A DNA stretch of 64,000 nt, taken from the NCBI GenBank assembly GCA_009760855.2, contig WPIO01000063.1, positions 805,501 to 869,500 of the forward strand, in the 5' to 3' direction. The translations under genes were made by a program, and so were the position numbers. The first letter of the stretch is position 1; each line of letters opens with the position of its first letter. Below are positions 34,631-45,345 of the stretch, piece after piece. The notes under the pieces are model-generated. The model had not been told where the DNA came from. It was given only the letters and a program-made list of their open reading frames with translations, and did no database searches. The stretch comes from Cristatella mucedo (Eukaryota; Bryozoa; Phylactolaemata; Cristatellidae).

Positions 34631-37600
34631 AAGAGATCTTCGAGTCGATTCGATGCTTGATAGAAAGCCAGTGAGGCTCTCAATCAGAAGTGGAGCGATG
34701 TGAGCTACGCCGTTGACTGCAGACCAGCCGAGTTGCCGAGTTTCATTTTGAGCGTGTTTTTTTTTGGGTGACAACTCCTTCATCCACCGGCGGGAATGCC
34801 TGGAGTGACAAGCCAGCTTGGTATGTCTTAGGCACTGCTGTGCTGATACCAGAGCTAGCCCTCAAGAGATTATCCGTGCAGCAGTGGCAGGTCAGACAAA
34901 GGCTGAGACGGCTGACCTACTGGAGTGACATACTTCTCGTTAGACGACCACATCAGCTCCAGTCAAATCAGCCTATTTTCAGCTTCATAACATTGCTAAA
35001 ATTCGGGCTTGTTTAGATAAGGATACCACGTCCAAGTTGGTCCATGCATTCGTGACATCTCGTCTCGACTTCTGCAACTCACTGCTTACTGGCCTACCAG
35101 CATGTGCGATCAGGCGATTGCAGCTGGTGCAAAACTCTGCAGCTAGGCTTGTCTGTCGTGAGCGTCGCAGTTGCCACATTACTCCACTTCTCGCCGATCT
35201 GCACTGGCTACCAGTCAAGCAACGGATTGACTTCAAGGTTTTGTCGCTCACTTTTAGGTCTCTTCATTCTATGGCTCCAGCCTACCTTTCAGATATACTA
35301 CCCCATCAGGCAAAGCATCGTACCACCCGCTTTTCGGAATCCAACAGTCTACAAATACCCCGTACAAAACCTCAAATCCTTTGGAGACCGTGCATTTAGT
35401 TCGTATGCTCCCAAAGCCTGGAACTCCCTCCCGACTTGCGTCAGAGCATCCCCAGACTTGACCACATTTAAAAAGAACTTAAAAACACACCTATTTAGGA
35501 CAGCATTTAGTGGGTCCCTGTGATTCGTCCTTCATGTGCTTATGCGTGCTGACCCTGTGTATGTCACCCCTAACCATGTTATTCATGTTGTTTGTTTATC
35601 AAGCATGATATTACTCACCATTCAATTGCATTTCCCTTTGCAGCAAATATAAAGTGCCTAGAAAGAGATTGAGTTCTCTGAGAGCACTTTATCAAGTGCA
35701 TTATTATTCTTATTATTATTATTACTTGAGACAGTTCCTTTGCATGCTACCCTACAGCCATTGCACGCCTCACAGCCCTTTAACTACAACAAGACCCATA
35801 TACAAGGGCTCAGCCACAGCAAAGGCATTTCTAACAGGCATTCTAACGATGGTCCGCATCATAGATTTTCCGGAGGCACCACATCATCTTCAACTGCAAT
35901 AGTATAACATAATATAATTCACTTGCATAGCGCCGTAAGAGAACGCAATCTCTATTCAAGTACTTCCTATATGTCACGGTGCTCATGCCCACGAGCTTGG
36001 GTGGCAATTGCAGTGACCTTGACCTTGGTCGTCAAAGACCCCCCCTCAAAGACCGGCACTTTAATCAGGGCCAAACCAGGGTGGCGATGCACAGTATGAC
36101 CAACTCAGCCAACTGCCTCTGATGTTCATGATGCTAGTTGGTGCTTGTAAGAAAGCTTCCTTTGATGATTTCGTGCGATTGACAGTCATACTCATGCTTG
36201 ACAACGCCAATGCAGCTGTAAGAGCATCAGATTTGCTAGTTGTCTTTAAGCTGGTTTAACTCCGTCGGGGTCTTGAAAGGCTTGGTAAAAGCCAGATAAG
36301 CGGTGGATCAGAGTTCGACAGCCAATCTAGTTCACCTGCCTGTGGCATTTCGTCGACATGACTGCAACTTCCTTTATACAGGACTCATGCCCGGCAGGCG
36401 CCCTTAATCTTCTGCAACTGGCACAACACTCAGCAGCTACTGGTCTGCCGTCAACGGCAGAGATCCCACATTACACCACTTTCTCTGAGCTTCGTTGGCG
36501 CCGTATCAAGTATTAGATCGAACTCAGAATCCTTTCTCTAGGGCTTACAGGCCACTTCACTCGCTGGCACCGGCCTACTTACGAGAGCTTCCTTGCTCCG
36601 CCAGTCAACTGCTCGTCCGTCGTCTGTCTTTCCTCTCACTAAATTGAAATCCCTGGTGAATGGTCGATCATCATTAATAGGCTGCTGACAGGCTAATAGC
36701 ACGTGCCACTCGCAAAGACCAAATCAGAAACCTGGTCTTGGCAACACTCATGGCAATCAGGATTACAACTGCCAAACAGGCCTCGGGTGCAAGACAAGAA
36801 TGAAAGTTCCAGATCACAACCGATGAACAAACGAATTAACTAGAGCCTGATGTCAGTGAGAGCAAGAATTCCCTATGCACAGTCCCATAATCAAGGAACA
36901 ATTAGGTATGAACTAAAGCCTAGTGGTACTCAGAAACTGGACAGGGCAAACCCTCAAAAGGGCCTAGGCCAGCAGCTCCTATCTCCAGTAGCATCGGCAT
37001 GCAATGCGGTGTCCTACTCATAAGTGACCTCTCACTAGTTCCACGGATCAGTTCCACAGTCAAGTCTGCCTTCGTTGGCTACCAACGGCACACATGGCTA
37101 CCAACGGCAAGCTGAGCTGAGCTGAGCGCCCGGATGCTGCACACAAACAGTGCGAGTGACCGCACGAAGCCAATTACCTGCTGTATCTTGAATCGCCTCA
37201 TGTAAGGCACAAACTGGAAGAGGAACGTTGGCAGGCATATGCCAAAGTAGCAAACCTGAAACGATGAGATGCGGCCTGGAAGCACTGGCTTGCAGCATGC
37301 AAGCCAGGAGCGCAGGGGGGAGGGGAGGGGAGGGCACAGTTGGCTGACTTGTCAATCGCACTAGGGCGGAGTTGGGCCGGTCACCGAGAGCCGGCTCGTG
37401 GTGCTCACCGAGAGGTCGGTAAGGTCGCACACAGGCATTACCGAGTGCTGCTTCTGCTACCAGACGTTTGCCCTTGACGACAACGGAAGGCAGCCCGTAG
37501 GCTCGCTGGCTGCCGGCCTTATGTTGGCAGGCAACTAACTAGCAGCTGGCAGAGAAGGAGACACAGGCGAGTGGACCTTGCTGGCCCAGCTGCCAATCGC

Positions 37601-38582
37601 AGCAACGTCCTTGGGAATGCACGAAGGTCCCCTGGGGCAAGAGTGCTCGTCGCCAGCCCAAGGCCTAAAACTGTCCACGAGGCCGGGCAGCCGGCGCATG
37701 CCACCTCCCAGTAGTCAGCCTTGCACTTGCCTGTACTACACCTCGCGGATTTCTGCTGCAACTAGCCGGCGGTGGCTCCATGATGCTTCCGCTCCCTGCT
37801 CCCGCCCTTGCTTCACATTGCTCAAGCTCCATGCGGCACCTGCTCCGAGCTGTGCGCATGCTTAACACTGCCCCTGCTCCACACTATTCCCTACTTCCTC
37901 TATTCCCCGTTGCCCCTTTCTCCCCCCAACTGTTCCTATTCCCCAGAGCCAGCGGTACAAGAACTCTTGCCTCGTTGCAAGTGCACTTTTGTCATCCATC
38001 GACAACGGCGAGGAATGGGTCACAGCTCTCACTTCGGCTCGGCTGGCACAGAACGGGCGCCTGTGCGGCAACTTGAAGCCACCGTGCGATGACAGGAAAG
38101 AGACGCCGGCCGCCCGCCCTCACTGCGTGCGTTCGTGCCATCCGCCCGGCGCTACAGGCTCGCGCTACCCTGCTGCTAGACGGCGGCGCGCACTGCTAGA
38201 CGCGCACCTCGGCAGCTTGACGCCGCTGCACTCGGCGACACGCGAGCCGGCGGCTGCCGCACGTGCCAAAGCGCCGGCGTTCGCCTCCTTTCAACTCGCC
38301 GGCAGCCGGCTGCCAAAGAACGGAGCGCACGCGGACCGGCGGAGCAGCACCGTAAGAGAGCGCCTGGCCGTTTACCAAGCGCGCGACGGCCGAGGACCGG
38401 CGTGCGCTTGGTACTTTTCTTACCTCGTGCAGGACGAACGACGCCAGCGTGGCGATTTGAAATTTCGAGTAACTATCCGTCATGTACCGCCATAGCGACT
38501 CACAGGGCGCCACCAGCGGATTTTCGGGCAGAAGATCCGCCGCCGCTTGGAGAATCGTGGCCGAGTCCGTCGCGTTGGCCAT
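23693..38582 (-). CDS. MSMO1: Methylsterol monooxygenase 1 (C4-methylsterol oxidase), complete gene (8 coding exons)
   Basis: This ER membrane diiron enzyme oxidises the C4-methyl groups of sterol intermediates after lanosterol (the ERG25/SC4MOL step). Exons in transcript order: 38582-38424, 37255-37178, 34153-34082, 32081-32005, 31476-31350, 31077-31029, 28352-28194 and 23856-23693. All junctions are GT-AG and in phase: 885 nt, 294 aa, against about 293 aa in vertebrates. The three histidine boxes are present: H147-FL-containing HYFLH (H147, H151), HKVHH (H164, H167, H168) and HDFHH (H245, H248, H249). Hydrophobic stretches in exons 2 and 7 fit the membrane segments. The C-terminus ends KAKSQ, which fits a KxKxx ER-retrieval signal. 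An in-frame TAA lies two codons upstream of the chosen ATG. Nothing suggests a pseudogene. Identity is from remembered family similarity over the full length. Confidence 0.97.
24065..24240 (+). mobile_element. tRNA-derived SINE (family 2b)
   Basis: Head GGTAAGGCGGTTGCTTTCAC, box B GTGGGTTCGATTCC, then GATAGCCGTAAAGGCTCTTC, TGTCGCTATACAAAAAGAGG and CTGTTTAGTCAGCTAGGA. An almost matching copy lies inverted at 47460-47640. Confidence 0.85.
24241..25190 (-). other. MSMO1 intron 7, unannotated part
   Basis: A 177-codon minus-strand open frame (24470-25003) is AT-rich without recognisable motifs. Not called. Confidence 0.3.
25195..25365 (+). mobile_element. tRNA-derived SINE (family 2), diverged
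   Basis: Box B-like GTCGCAGGTTCGAGGCCTGC and the tail TAGAAATGAGGCTGCTGAAT then CGGCCA. Confidence 0.65.
25366..25975 (-). other. MSMO1 intron 7, unannotated part
   Basis: Nothing recognised. Confidence 0.4.
25980..26690 (-). mobile_element. L2-like LINE, RT C-terminal half, minus strand
   Basis: One frame (26649 to 26167) reads [40 protein letters not shown] and [21 protein letters not shown] second frame continues with [20 protein letters not shown] and [12 protein letters not shown]. Few lesions, so a fairly young copy; it has no (ATT)n end. Confidence 0.92.
26691..28193 (-). other. MSMO1 intron 7, unannotated part
   Basis: No further repeat family or conserved exon seen. Confidence 0.4.
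28194..28352 (-). CDS. MSMO1: MSMO1 coding exon 7
   Basis: Encodes [40 protein letters not shown] and [13 protein letters not shown] plus one base. Acceptor TTGCAG, donor GTATGT. It carries a long membrane segment and the [10 protein letters not shown] motif. Confidence 0.97.
28353..29530 (-). other. MSMO1 intron 6, left part, nothing recognised
   Basis: No conserved exon, LINE or SINE core seen. Confidence 0.4.
29535..30200 (-). mobile_element. Diverged L2-like LINE 3' half
   Basis: AATAATAATG end, then the 3' UTR-like blocks, then a degraded RT C-terminus (AGCCAGTGCAGATCC..., GACGGTCAAGCC, GCAACAATTGTGAGC). Older than the 26-kb copy. Confidence 0.8.
30080..30790 (-). repeat. Local duplications of a roughly 100-bp LINE segment
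   Basis: The block AATAGGCAGGAAGRCCTGCA followed by AGTAGTYRGTTCCAGAAG recurs at about 30091, 30209 and 30656. The linked CAGCTTGG...CCTTATCTAA block recurs at about 30600 and 30735. Confidence 0.75.
30279..30595. mobile_element. hAT-type MITE (about 317 bp)
   Basis: Ends CGGTGGCGGAGCCAGGAG and, inverted, CATTGGCGGAGCCAGAGAG. The flanks CATGGACT and CATGAATC are a decayed 8-bp target duplication candidate. GGCGGAGCCAG ends are typical of hAT MITEs. Contains a G-run at 30542-30553. Confidence 0.6.
31029..31077 (-). CDS. MSMO1: MSMO1 coding exon 6
   Basis: 49 nt: [16 protein letters not shown] plus one base. Acceptor TTTTTAG, donor GTAAGT. Intron 5 upstream is only 272 bp, the shortest in the window. 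Confidence 0.96.
31350..31476 (-). CDS. MSMO1: MSMO1 coding exon 5 (histidine boxes 1 and 2)
   Basis: Completes the split Trp, then [40 protein letters not shown] and HQ. It contains the HxxxH and HxxHH iron ligands. Acceptor AACAG, donor GTGGGT. Confidence 0.97.
31528..31591. repeat. 32-bp perfect-length tandem duplication
   Basis: CATACTATGCACGCCACCCA then AGGGAATTCATG, twice, with one mismatch. Lies in MSMO1 intron 4. Confidence 0.9.
31645..31815 (-). mobile_element. tRNA-derived SINE (family 2)
   Basis: AGGTCGGCTAATTCAACAGC then CTCATTTTCAAAGTGGCAGA, and a reverse box B GACTCAAACCCTCGACC. It sits in the 0.5-kb intron 4 of MSMO1. Confidence 0.75.
32005..32081 (-). CDS. MSMO1: MSMO1 coding exon 4
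   Basis: Encodes [20 protein letters not shown] and ESMPR plus TG of a split Trp codon. Acceptor GCAG, donor GTAAGT. Confidence 0.96.
32082..34081 (-). other. MSMO1 intron 3, nothing recognised
   Basis: No repeat family or conserved exon seen. Confidence 0.4.
34082..34153 (-). CDS. MSMO1: MSMO1 coding exon 3
   Basis: 24 codons: [20 protein letters not shown] then IFIQ. Acceptor GCAG, donor GTGAGG. Phase 0 at both ends. Confidence 0.96.
34345..34745 (-). mobile_element. LINE fragment of the second L2-like family, interrupted by (GA)n
   Basis: The minus strand reads [20 protein letters not shown]. Beyond the microsatellite come CGAGTCGATTCGATGCTTGA and AGCCAGTGAGGCTCTCAATC, which continue the LINE. 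Confidence 0.7.
34555..34628. repeat. (GA)n microsatellite
   Basis: Pure GA tract inside the LINE fragment. Confidence 0.97.
34925..35740 (+). mobile_element. L2-like LINE, best-preserved 3' copy in the window
   Basis: Open frames read [20 protein letters not shown]-type, [60 protein letters not shown] and [17 protein letters not shown], then a stop. One frameshift lies near 35360. The 3' UTR ends AAAGTGCCTAGAAAGAGATT ... (ATT)n at 35701-35730. Opposite to MSMO1 in intron 2. Confidence 0.95.
35899..35980 (-). mobile_element. LINE/SINE 3' tail, diverged
   Basis: AATATAATTCACTTGCATAG then CGCCGTAAGAGAACGCAATC. Confidence 0.6.
36190..36700 (+). mobile_element. Degraded LINE, second L2-like family
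   Basis: Fragments [31 protein letters not shown] and [16 protein letters not shown] match the order of the RT C-terminus. Confidence 0.65.
37178..37255 (-). CDS. MSMO1: MSMO1 coding exon 2
   Basis: 26 codons after a CAG acceptor: [19 protein letters not shown] then RRFKIQQ, then the donor GTAATT. It carries a hydrophobic membrane segment. Confidence 0.96.
38424..38582 (-). CDS. MSMO1: MSMO1 coding exon 1
   Basis: 53 codons, [11 protein letters not shown]... to FVLHE, then the donor GTAAGA. Contains DLLPENPL and YSKFQIATL, typical of the family N-terminus. Ends in phase 0. Confidence 0.96.
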
Positions 38583-39542
38583 CGTTAGTTAGAACCCCGT
38601 AGAAGTAGTGGAAGAGGGCCGAGCCGCCGCGGCAGCGACGTCCAGCGCGAGTCGTCACAAGCACTGCGCGTGCAGCGGCTGTCGATTTACGGACAGCTGA
38701 TCCGACCGAGCCCGCATCTGATTCGCTGCCGCTCCGTGGCCTGACCGGTCGGACTCGCTAGCGCGTGCGCGCGTGATGGGCCGCTCGTGCTGAGCGTTCA
38801 GCTAACGGTCGAGCAGGATTTCTGAAAATGTGCAGCAGCGCCGGCGAGGCGGTCGTTGCGTACACCGTGCCTGCCGCTTTCTCGTATGCAGCAAGTCAGT
38901 CGGGAGCCGCCTGGCGGAGCCGGGCGAACGCGCGGCCTCCTGCGGAGCGAGCCGGCCGCGGTTCAGCAGACGAGCAGCCAGATTAGCCGGACGCAAGTTC
39001 GTCCGCCCGTCCGCGCTCGCGTGACGTTTCTGCCGGGCGTGCGACCCGCGCTTTCCGCGGGCGTGGCAGCGAGCGTCGCTGAGCACAGCTGTCTAGGAGC
39101 AGCCGCCCGCTCGTGCGACCGACAGAGCGCGATAGTCTCGCTTCAGGGCGCGACGCGCGCCATTTGCGCCAGCTTTCCGCCACGCTGCGCCCCGGAGACG
39201 CCGCTCGCAGTCAGTACGAGGCGCCGCCGCGAGCTGCGGTGCGTTAGTCCGCAGTTGGCCGTAATTCCGTAGCTCCGCCGGAACTGACATCTTCCAGTTG
39301 CTTCGCGCCGACCGTCGCTCCCGGTTCGAGCCGACCAAAGCGCCGCGTTTTTATCTGGGCGCCGCGAGACGCGCTCGATAGCCTGCATTGCCTATCCGCT
39401 GAGCCAGCGGAGAGAGAGCGGACCGTCGTGACTTCCGACACCGCTTGAGGCCGCACCGGCGTTGCTGCGGACCTGTCCGCCGCGGCTCACGGGGTCGTCC
39501 TCGTCTGGGCGCGATGCGGCGAGCGCTAAAATGCTACGGGTG

Positions 39543-39544
<2 letters not shown>
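38583..39544 (-). promoter_or_regulatory. CpG-rich 5' flank of MSMO1
   Basis: About 1 kb of CpG-dense sequence upstream of the MSMO1 ATG, ending at an (AT)n tract. No TATA element close to the start was noticed. Confidence 0.5.

Positions 39545-39615
<71 letters not shown>
39545..39615. repeat. (AT)n microsatellite
   Basis: A pure AT tract of about 70 bp at the sharp edge of the CpG-rich flank. Confidence 0.98.
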
Positions 39616-39616
<1 letters not shown>

Positions 39617-40004
39617 CAACGAGAGCATGGCCACGAGTCACAGAGGGATGCAGCTTCTGACGGAAATTTAGTTAGGCATTAAAATATTTACGGCAGGGCG
39701 CGGGTGTTCCGCTAATCACTACATCATCATGCGAACACTGTAAGCAAAGGTGCAACACCTGCCTAGGTGAACTGAACTGATGCTCAAGGCACACCAAAAG
39801 ATACTCGCTTGAGGTTCTCTATCCGTCATGTGGTGCTATCGGCAAGATCGACATGGCGCTAGCGAAATCTAGATCCTGGATATTGCAGCTTGCATTTCAG
39901 GGAAGGCAGAATCGCTATTAGCTAACTGCAGTGAACGCTCATCACCAGGACCCGGCTACGGACAAATCGTTGCTAATGGCGAGTGACTGGGTCGTCATCT
40001 TGCC

Positions 40005-40112
40005 CAGTGGCTAGGGTGCTCGCCCCAACCGAGGTCGTGGGCGCGGCAGTTGGCATCTGTGAAGCGGCTGAATTAAGTTCTCTTGGGGCGCTATACAAAT
40101 AAATTATATTTA
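40005..40112 (+). mobile_element. tRNA-derived SINE (family 1), partial
   Basis: GGCTAGGGTGCTCGCCCCAA, GAGGTCGTGGGCG (damaged box B), GAAGCGGCTGAATTAAGTTC then TCTTGGGGCGCTATACAAAT. Confidence 0.75.
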
Positions 40113-40127
40113 TCTCGCTTTACACAC

Positions 40128-40722
40128 TATCCGTCGCAGTTGCCACATCACACAACTTCTCGCCGACCTGCACTGGCTACCAGTCAAGCAAGGAATCGAT
40201 TTCAAGGTTTTGTCGCTCACCTTTAGGTCACTTCGTTCTTTGGCTCCAGCCTACCTGTCAGATCTACTCCCCCACGAGGCCAAGCATCGTACCACCCGCT
40301 TTTCGGAATCCAACAGTTTACCAATACCTCGTACTAACCTCAAAGTTTTTGGAGACCGTGCATTTAGTTCGTATGCTCCCAAAGCCTGGAACTCACTCCC
40401 GACTTGCGTCAGAACATCCCCTGACTTGACCACATTTAAAAAGAACTTAAAAACACCTATTTATGATGGCATTTAGTGGGTCCCCATGATTCGTTCTTCA
40501 TGTGGTTGTGCGTGCTGACACTGTTGCATGCTGCTACTAATCACACTTCCATGCTGACCCTGTGCACAGCACCCCTAACCTTATTCATGTTGTTTATCGA
40601 GCATGATATTACTCACCATTCAATCGCGTTTCCCTTTGTAGCAAATGTAAAGCGTCTAGCAAGAGATTGAGTTCTCTGAGGGCGCTTTATCAAGTGCATT
40701 GTTATTACTATTATTATCCAGT
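40128..40722 (+). mobile_element. L2-like LINE 3' copy
   Basis: Open frame 40210-40476 reads [40 protein letters not shown] and [20 protein letters not shown]. The tail is AAAGCGTCTAGCAAGAGATT ... ATTATTACTATTATTAT. Confidence 0.93.
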
Positions 40723-41995
40723 TCACGAGTCACGCGTAAATGGGATTGCATGTTCCTATATGCTCATAAGCCTCGGCTTATTGGGATTATTTCATGAGCG
40801 GTCTTTAGTTCAAAGTCAGAGACCAAGCACCAAGTTCAGTATTGTAGGGCATTGCATGAAAGCTGTTACTTGGGATTGAAACACTAACTATCACATATTG
40901 CAACGTACATACATACGCATTTATTAATGCACTATATGCAACATACAGAAAAGGCGACCCCATCATTAGCGAGTATTCACTCGCTAATGATGTCCACAGG
41001 TGCATCGAGCAATTCCGATTTCAACGATGGCACCGACCTTACCTGAGACAGCTGAAGCACCTTATCACGCAAGCTCAAGTCCCACGCAAGTCTCCCTGTA
41101 TATAGTTTTGCATTAAGTACGTTTCTCCCTATTCGATGCACGCTCTGCAGAGGTACCACCGCACAAGCTGTCCCAGTCTGCCTCCACCTCGCACCCCTCG
41201 GTTCTCAGGCAGCTCTAGCGGTCTGGCGGCCCTATCTATTTGAAGTACTGCACTTGCGAATTTTCGCACCGCCAGCTCCTCTGACTCCGTTCGTTTGACC
41301 CCTGGACTCAATCAGACCTCGAGTTCGCGAAGACCGTGCTCCGATGCAACTAATGCCGGGAATTTACTTACACTAACATCACGACACTTCCAGCTTGACG
41401 TTTAAAAAGAAATCTTATAGCCGACTGACGTCATGACGTGCTCTGACTTGGCAGGCATTTAACTAGAAGCCCAACACCCAACCATTGCTCGCTGCATTGC
41501 TGCGCCGGCGCAAGCGGTCCTCGGTGTGCGTGTTGAAATCGTGCGCATTATCACTGACCAAAAGCATGTAAGCAAAGTGCCAAGACAGAGGTTTATGCCT
41601 CGTACCGTGCTATATAAATGTCCTGTTATTGTAACTATTATTTAAAAACGAAGGATGGTTGAGCTAATGCGCCATAGCGTAGCGGATAAGCCTTGGGGAT
41701 ACCGCGGCATAGAGGTTTGAGGGCATTTCTCCAAGCGGAGGGAGAAGAAGAGAGGCTGGCTTCAGTCTAGGACGGCAGACAGACAGAAAGTGCGGGGCCA
41801 GATACGAGCAGAGGGTCGCATTACCAGCTCTAGGATTGGCTGACCGGCATTGGCAGGTTCGATGAATTCGCCACACTCCGCTCTAATTGAGCTAAAATCG
41901 ACCGGAAAACCCCGACGCGAAGCTTCAGTTGTAAGTGAATAGTGTAGTGCACCGTCGCTCTATCTACTCATCAAATTGCCTGCGATTGCGCGCGC
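40723..41995. other. Intergenic, mostly unannotated; a LINE tail at about 41580-41650
   Basis: ACCGTGCTATATAAATGTCC then TGTTATTGTAACTATTATTT resembles the LINE/SINE tail. Nothing else recognised. Confidence 0.4.
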
Positions 41996-41999
41996 GCGC

Positions 42000-44480
42000 T
42001 CTCGTGCAAACGGGATGAAAAGACGGAGGTATCTACTGCAATCCACTTTAGGCCACTTCAAAGCCACCACAAATAGGTCACAGAACTCTCCAACTAGTAT
42101 CCAATATAAGACTACGGCTATATTTCAAACATACCTACAAAATAAATGTGGTGCAATTCTGCTCAGGCAATCTCGTGTACTCCACTGCAATAGATTGCAG
42201 CGGCCCGGACCAGTACCACAATGCACCGAAATTCAGTGCATTCCACCGTAAGGCGAAAGAAATCCTATACGAAAAGCTACATTGTTTGTTGAACATGACA
42301 GCACACTATGCCGCAAGTGCAGTCACACAATTTTACTTGCATTGGCACGGACTTCCTCATGCAATGCGCTGCAATCGACTGCAACGGTTCGCGAAAATAC
42401 CGTAATCCGCTGCAATCCACCACGAAACGAATAGAAATTGATTTCGCCGAGCTCCAGTTTTTATTGCATTTTAAAGCATCGAGTGTTTAGTGTACATCCG
42501 CGTAAATTCAAATCAATTCGCATTCGCGAACTCTGGTGGTAATAACCGGGAACATATCATAATCTACTCTAGTCCACTGCAAATCATACTTAAATAGTCA
42601 ACGCAAAGCTCCAATTTAGATTGCCTAGAGTACTAGACTCAGTTGGAGCCCAACTCAAAAATTTCGCACGGTTGAGAAATCGCGTTCTCAGACAACGCAG
42701 TGCAATCGACTGCAACTGCCCGGTCCTAAACCACAGTCCTTTAAAATTCGCAGAAAAATGACCACAAATCGTTCATATGAAGCTAATTTTGATTGCGCAT
42801 TACTCTAGTCTTTGCGTAGAGTATACTTGCATAATTTAAATACAATTGCCTTGGGCATTTACATGCAAAGCACTGCAATTGTCAGTGTCAATGGCCTGGT
42901 CCACTAGAGCAACGTACTGCATTCCTCTACAGAATGCGTCGATATTGGCTTCTCAACGCTCCAATTTTGAATACTATTTTTAAGGTGCCACCGCGTGATA
43001 TTAACCCAATGCACACTCAAAATCTCGGGCAATGCATGGCAATCGACAGCAAAGGCTCGGCTGAAAGCAGCAATCCACTACCATCCTCCGAAAATCAACC
43101 AGATATTGGCTGTACGACGCTCTAGTTCTCATAGCGTATCATATTTCTCTGCTTCAAAAATGAATCTAAAAATATTTTCATATCATTTCACACCTAAATG
43201 GTCGGGCAATGCATGGCAATCGCCAGCAATAGCACGGGAAAATACGGCGATCCACCATAGACCGTGCTAGGTAAAGCTAAAAGTTTTCTGGCGTATGCAA
43301 GCATACTTAGTGTAAAGTGCAGGAATAGGATTTTAACCCATCGCGAAAGTACAATCGCGAGGAATGTAATGAAATTGACTACAATGGACCGTGCCAATAC
43401 CTCAATCCGTCGAAAATTGACCACGAATTGGCATTACGAAACTCCATTTCTCACGGCACACAATATTCGACTGTAATTTCAAAACACGGTGGGCATTCAA
43501 TCTCGGGCAATCCATCGCAATCGGCAGCAATGACACGAGTTAATACGGCAACCCATCATGATCCGACGAAAATGGACCGCGACTGGGCGAAGCATAACAT
43601 TTTCTTGCGAATGAGAGGGTGCTATATTTAAAGTGCAACTGCATCGTTTCAACCAATTGCATGGTAATCGGCGGCAATGGCCCGTTTCAATAAAACGTTT
43701 CTCAATCCCGTGCCGTTAGTTCGTATGCTCCCAAAGCCTGGAACTCACTCCCGAATTTCGTCGCGACATCTCCTGACTTGTCCACATTAAAAAAGAAACT
43801 AGAAACGCATCTGTTTAATCTTTTTATGACAAAATTTAGTGGGTCCCTGTGATTTGCCCTTTATGTGCTTATGCGTGCTGACACTACGCATGCTGCCACT
43901 TACAACACTTGCATGCTGACCCTGTGCATGTCACCCCTAACCATATTATTCTTGTTGTTTATTGAGGATGCAACCACTAACCATTCAATCGTGCTTCCTT
44001 TGTAGCAGATGTAAAGTGTCTAGAAAGAGATTGAGTTCTCAGAGGGCGCTATATCAAATGCATTATTATTATATCCGTCAAAAATTGACCGTAAATCGGC
44101 TCCAACAAACAAAGCTCCGATTCTTATTGAAAAAATAATTTCTCAGTACTCGCACGTAATTTCAACCCATTGGGCGCGTTCAATCTTTGGAATAGGCACG
44201 GCAACCGACGGCAACTGCCAAGGCAAACACGGCAATCTATTATTATTTGTGCTGGGCGAAACTCTAACTTTTCCTTTGTATGTAAGAGCACCGTGTATAA
44301 AGTGAAATCCCGCAATTTTAATCATAACTTAGTGGGCACGTACCAAAACAAATGCACAGCAATAGATTGCAATGGCCCGGGCCGATGCTGCAATTTATTG
44401 CAACCCACCAAAAATAATCTAGAGATTGGCTGTGTAAAGCTTTAATTGTCACTGTGTAATGGCATATTACATTTAACTCC
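42000..44480 (+). repeat. Diverged satellite-like array, plus orientation
   Basis: The blocks GGCAATGCATGGCAATCGAC-AGCAATGG, GCAATCCACCGAAAAT, GACCA.AAATTGGC and GAAGCTCCAATTTT recur in the same order. Clear unit starts lie near 42180, 42370, 42690, 43022, 43201, 43355, 43500, 43655, 44195 and 44350. Spacing is roughly 145-180 bp where units are adjacent. Units are strongly diverged. A LINE interrupts the array. Confidence 0.75.
43708..44074 (+). mobile_element. 5'-truncated L2-like LINE inserted in the satellite array
   Basis: Starts CGTGCCGTTAGTTCGTATGC then TCCCAAAGCCTGGAACTCAC; ends AAAGTGTCTAGAAAGAGATT ... ATTATTATTAT. ATCC(G) flanks both sides. Confidence 0.9.
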
Positions 44481-45084
44481 CTTAAAGTTAATCCAAAGTG
44501 TTGAAGCCATTTCGTACCTTAGTTGTCGGGCATTTCATCGCAGTCGACGTATTGTGTTCTTGCAGCCACATTCAGCGTTTCAGGACAATCGTAAACCGTC
44601 GGAAGTTGATTATTGGAGTATTTTGTGAATTTTGAGTCAATGTGAGCACTTTTATAATGCCTTACGGCATAGGGACGACGGGACAATGCACTTGTATGCA
44701 TGCCTAAACAGGCATGAGGAATGTAGGCAAGTGTAGTAGTGGTCGGAACGCAGGGACACCGCACACTTCCCAAGCCAGAGCTTGGCGGGTGAAGGATTCG
44801 AGAAGTTGGCTTCCAAATGATGTGATATCGAGCGAATCCGCGAATATGCGAGAAGACAGCATACTCGAATGTACCCTTTTAAGTGAGCGCACATACATAC
44901 ATGATGCGGTCGTTCACGCCGTCGATCGCTTCTTCGGCTTATTCTGATTATGACGCCGAGACGACATTCGTTGCCGCCATCACAATTCGCCGAGCGTTAC
45001 GCGTATCGATGCTGTTGTTTTTCTTCTGTGAGCCTAAACTAACCTCCGCCCCAGCTAACCTAAAAAGTGAGCCCTTGTTCTGTC

Positions 45085-45345
45085 TTAAGGCGCAGGCCAC
45101 AGACAACTGCCGACTATGGCACATCCTTTTCAGCGGTCCTGAGCTGCTACTTATATACTACTCACTACCTCAACTGCTCTCCTGACTCTGCTATGCTTCT
45201 CACTTTCTCTTTGTTTCGTGAGACGAAGTCTGTTGGCTACCGAATGCGTACCGAAAGCCGCTTAGGCTGTGAGTGCGCTATATAAAACTCTCCTGCGTAA
45301 CACCCACATGGTCTTTATGACTTTTTGGAGTTACAGACGGATACA
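45085..45345 (+). mobile_element. LINE 3' end, third family, copy 1
   Basis: Shares CTGAGCTGCTACTT, CTACTCACTACCTCAACTGC, CCGAATGCGTACCGAAAGCC and GCTTAGGCTGTGAGTGCGCT with the copy at 50.1 kb. Confidence 0.8.
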
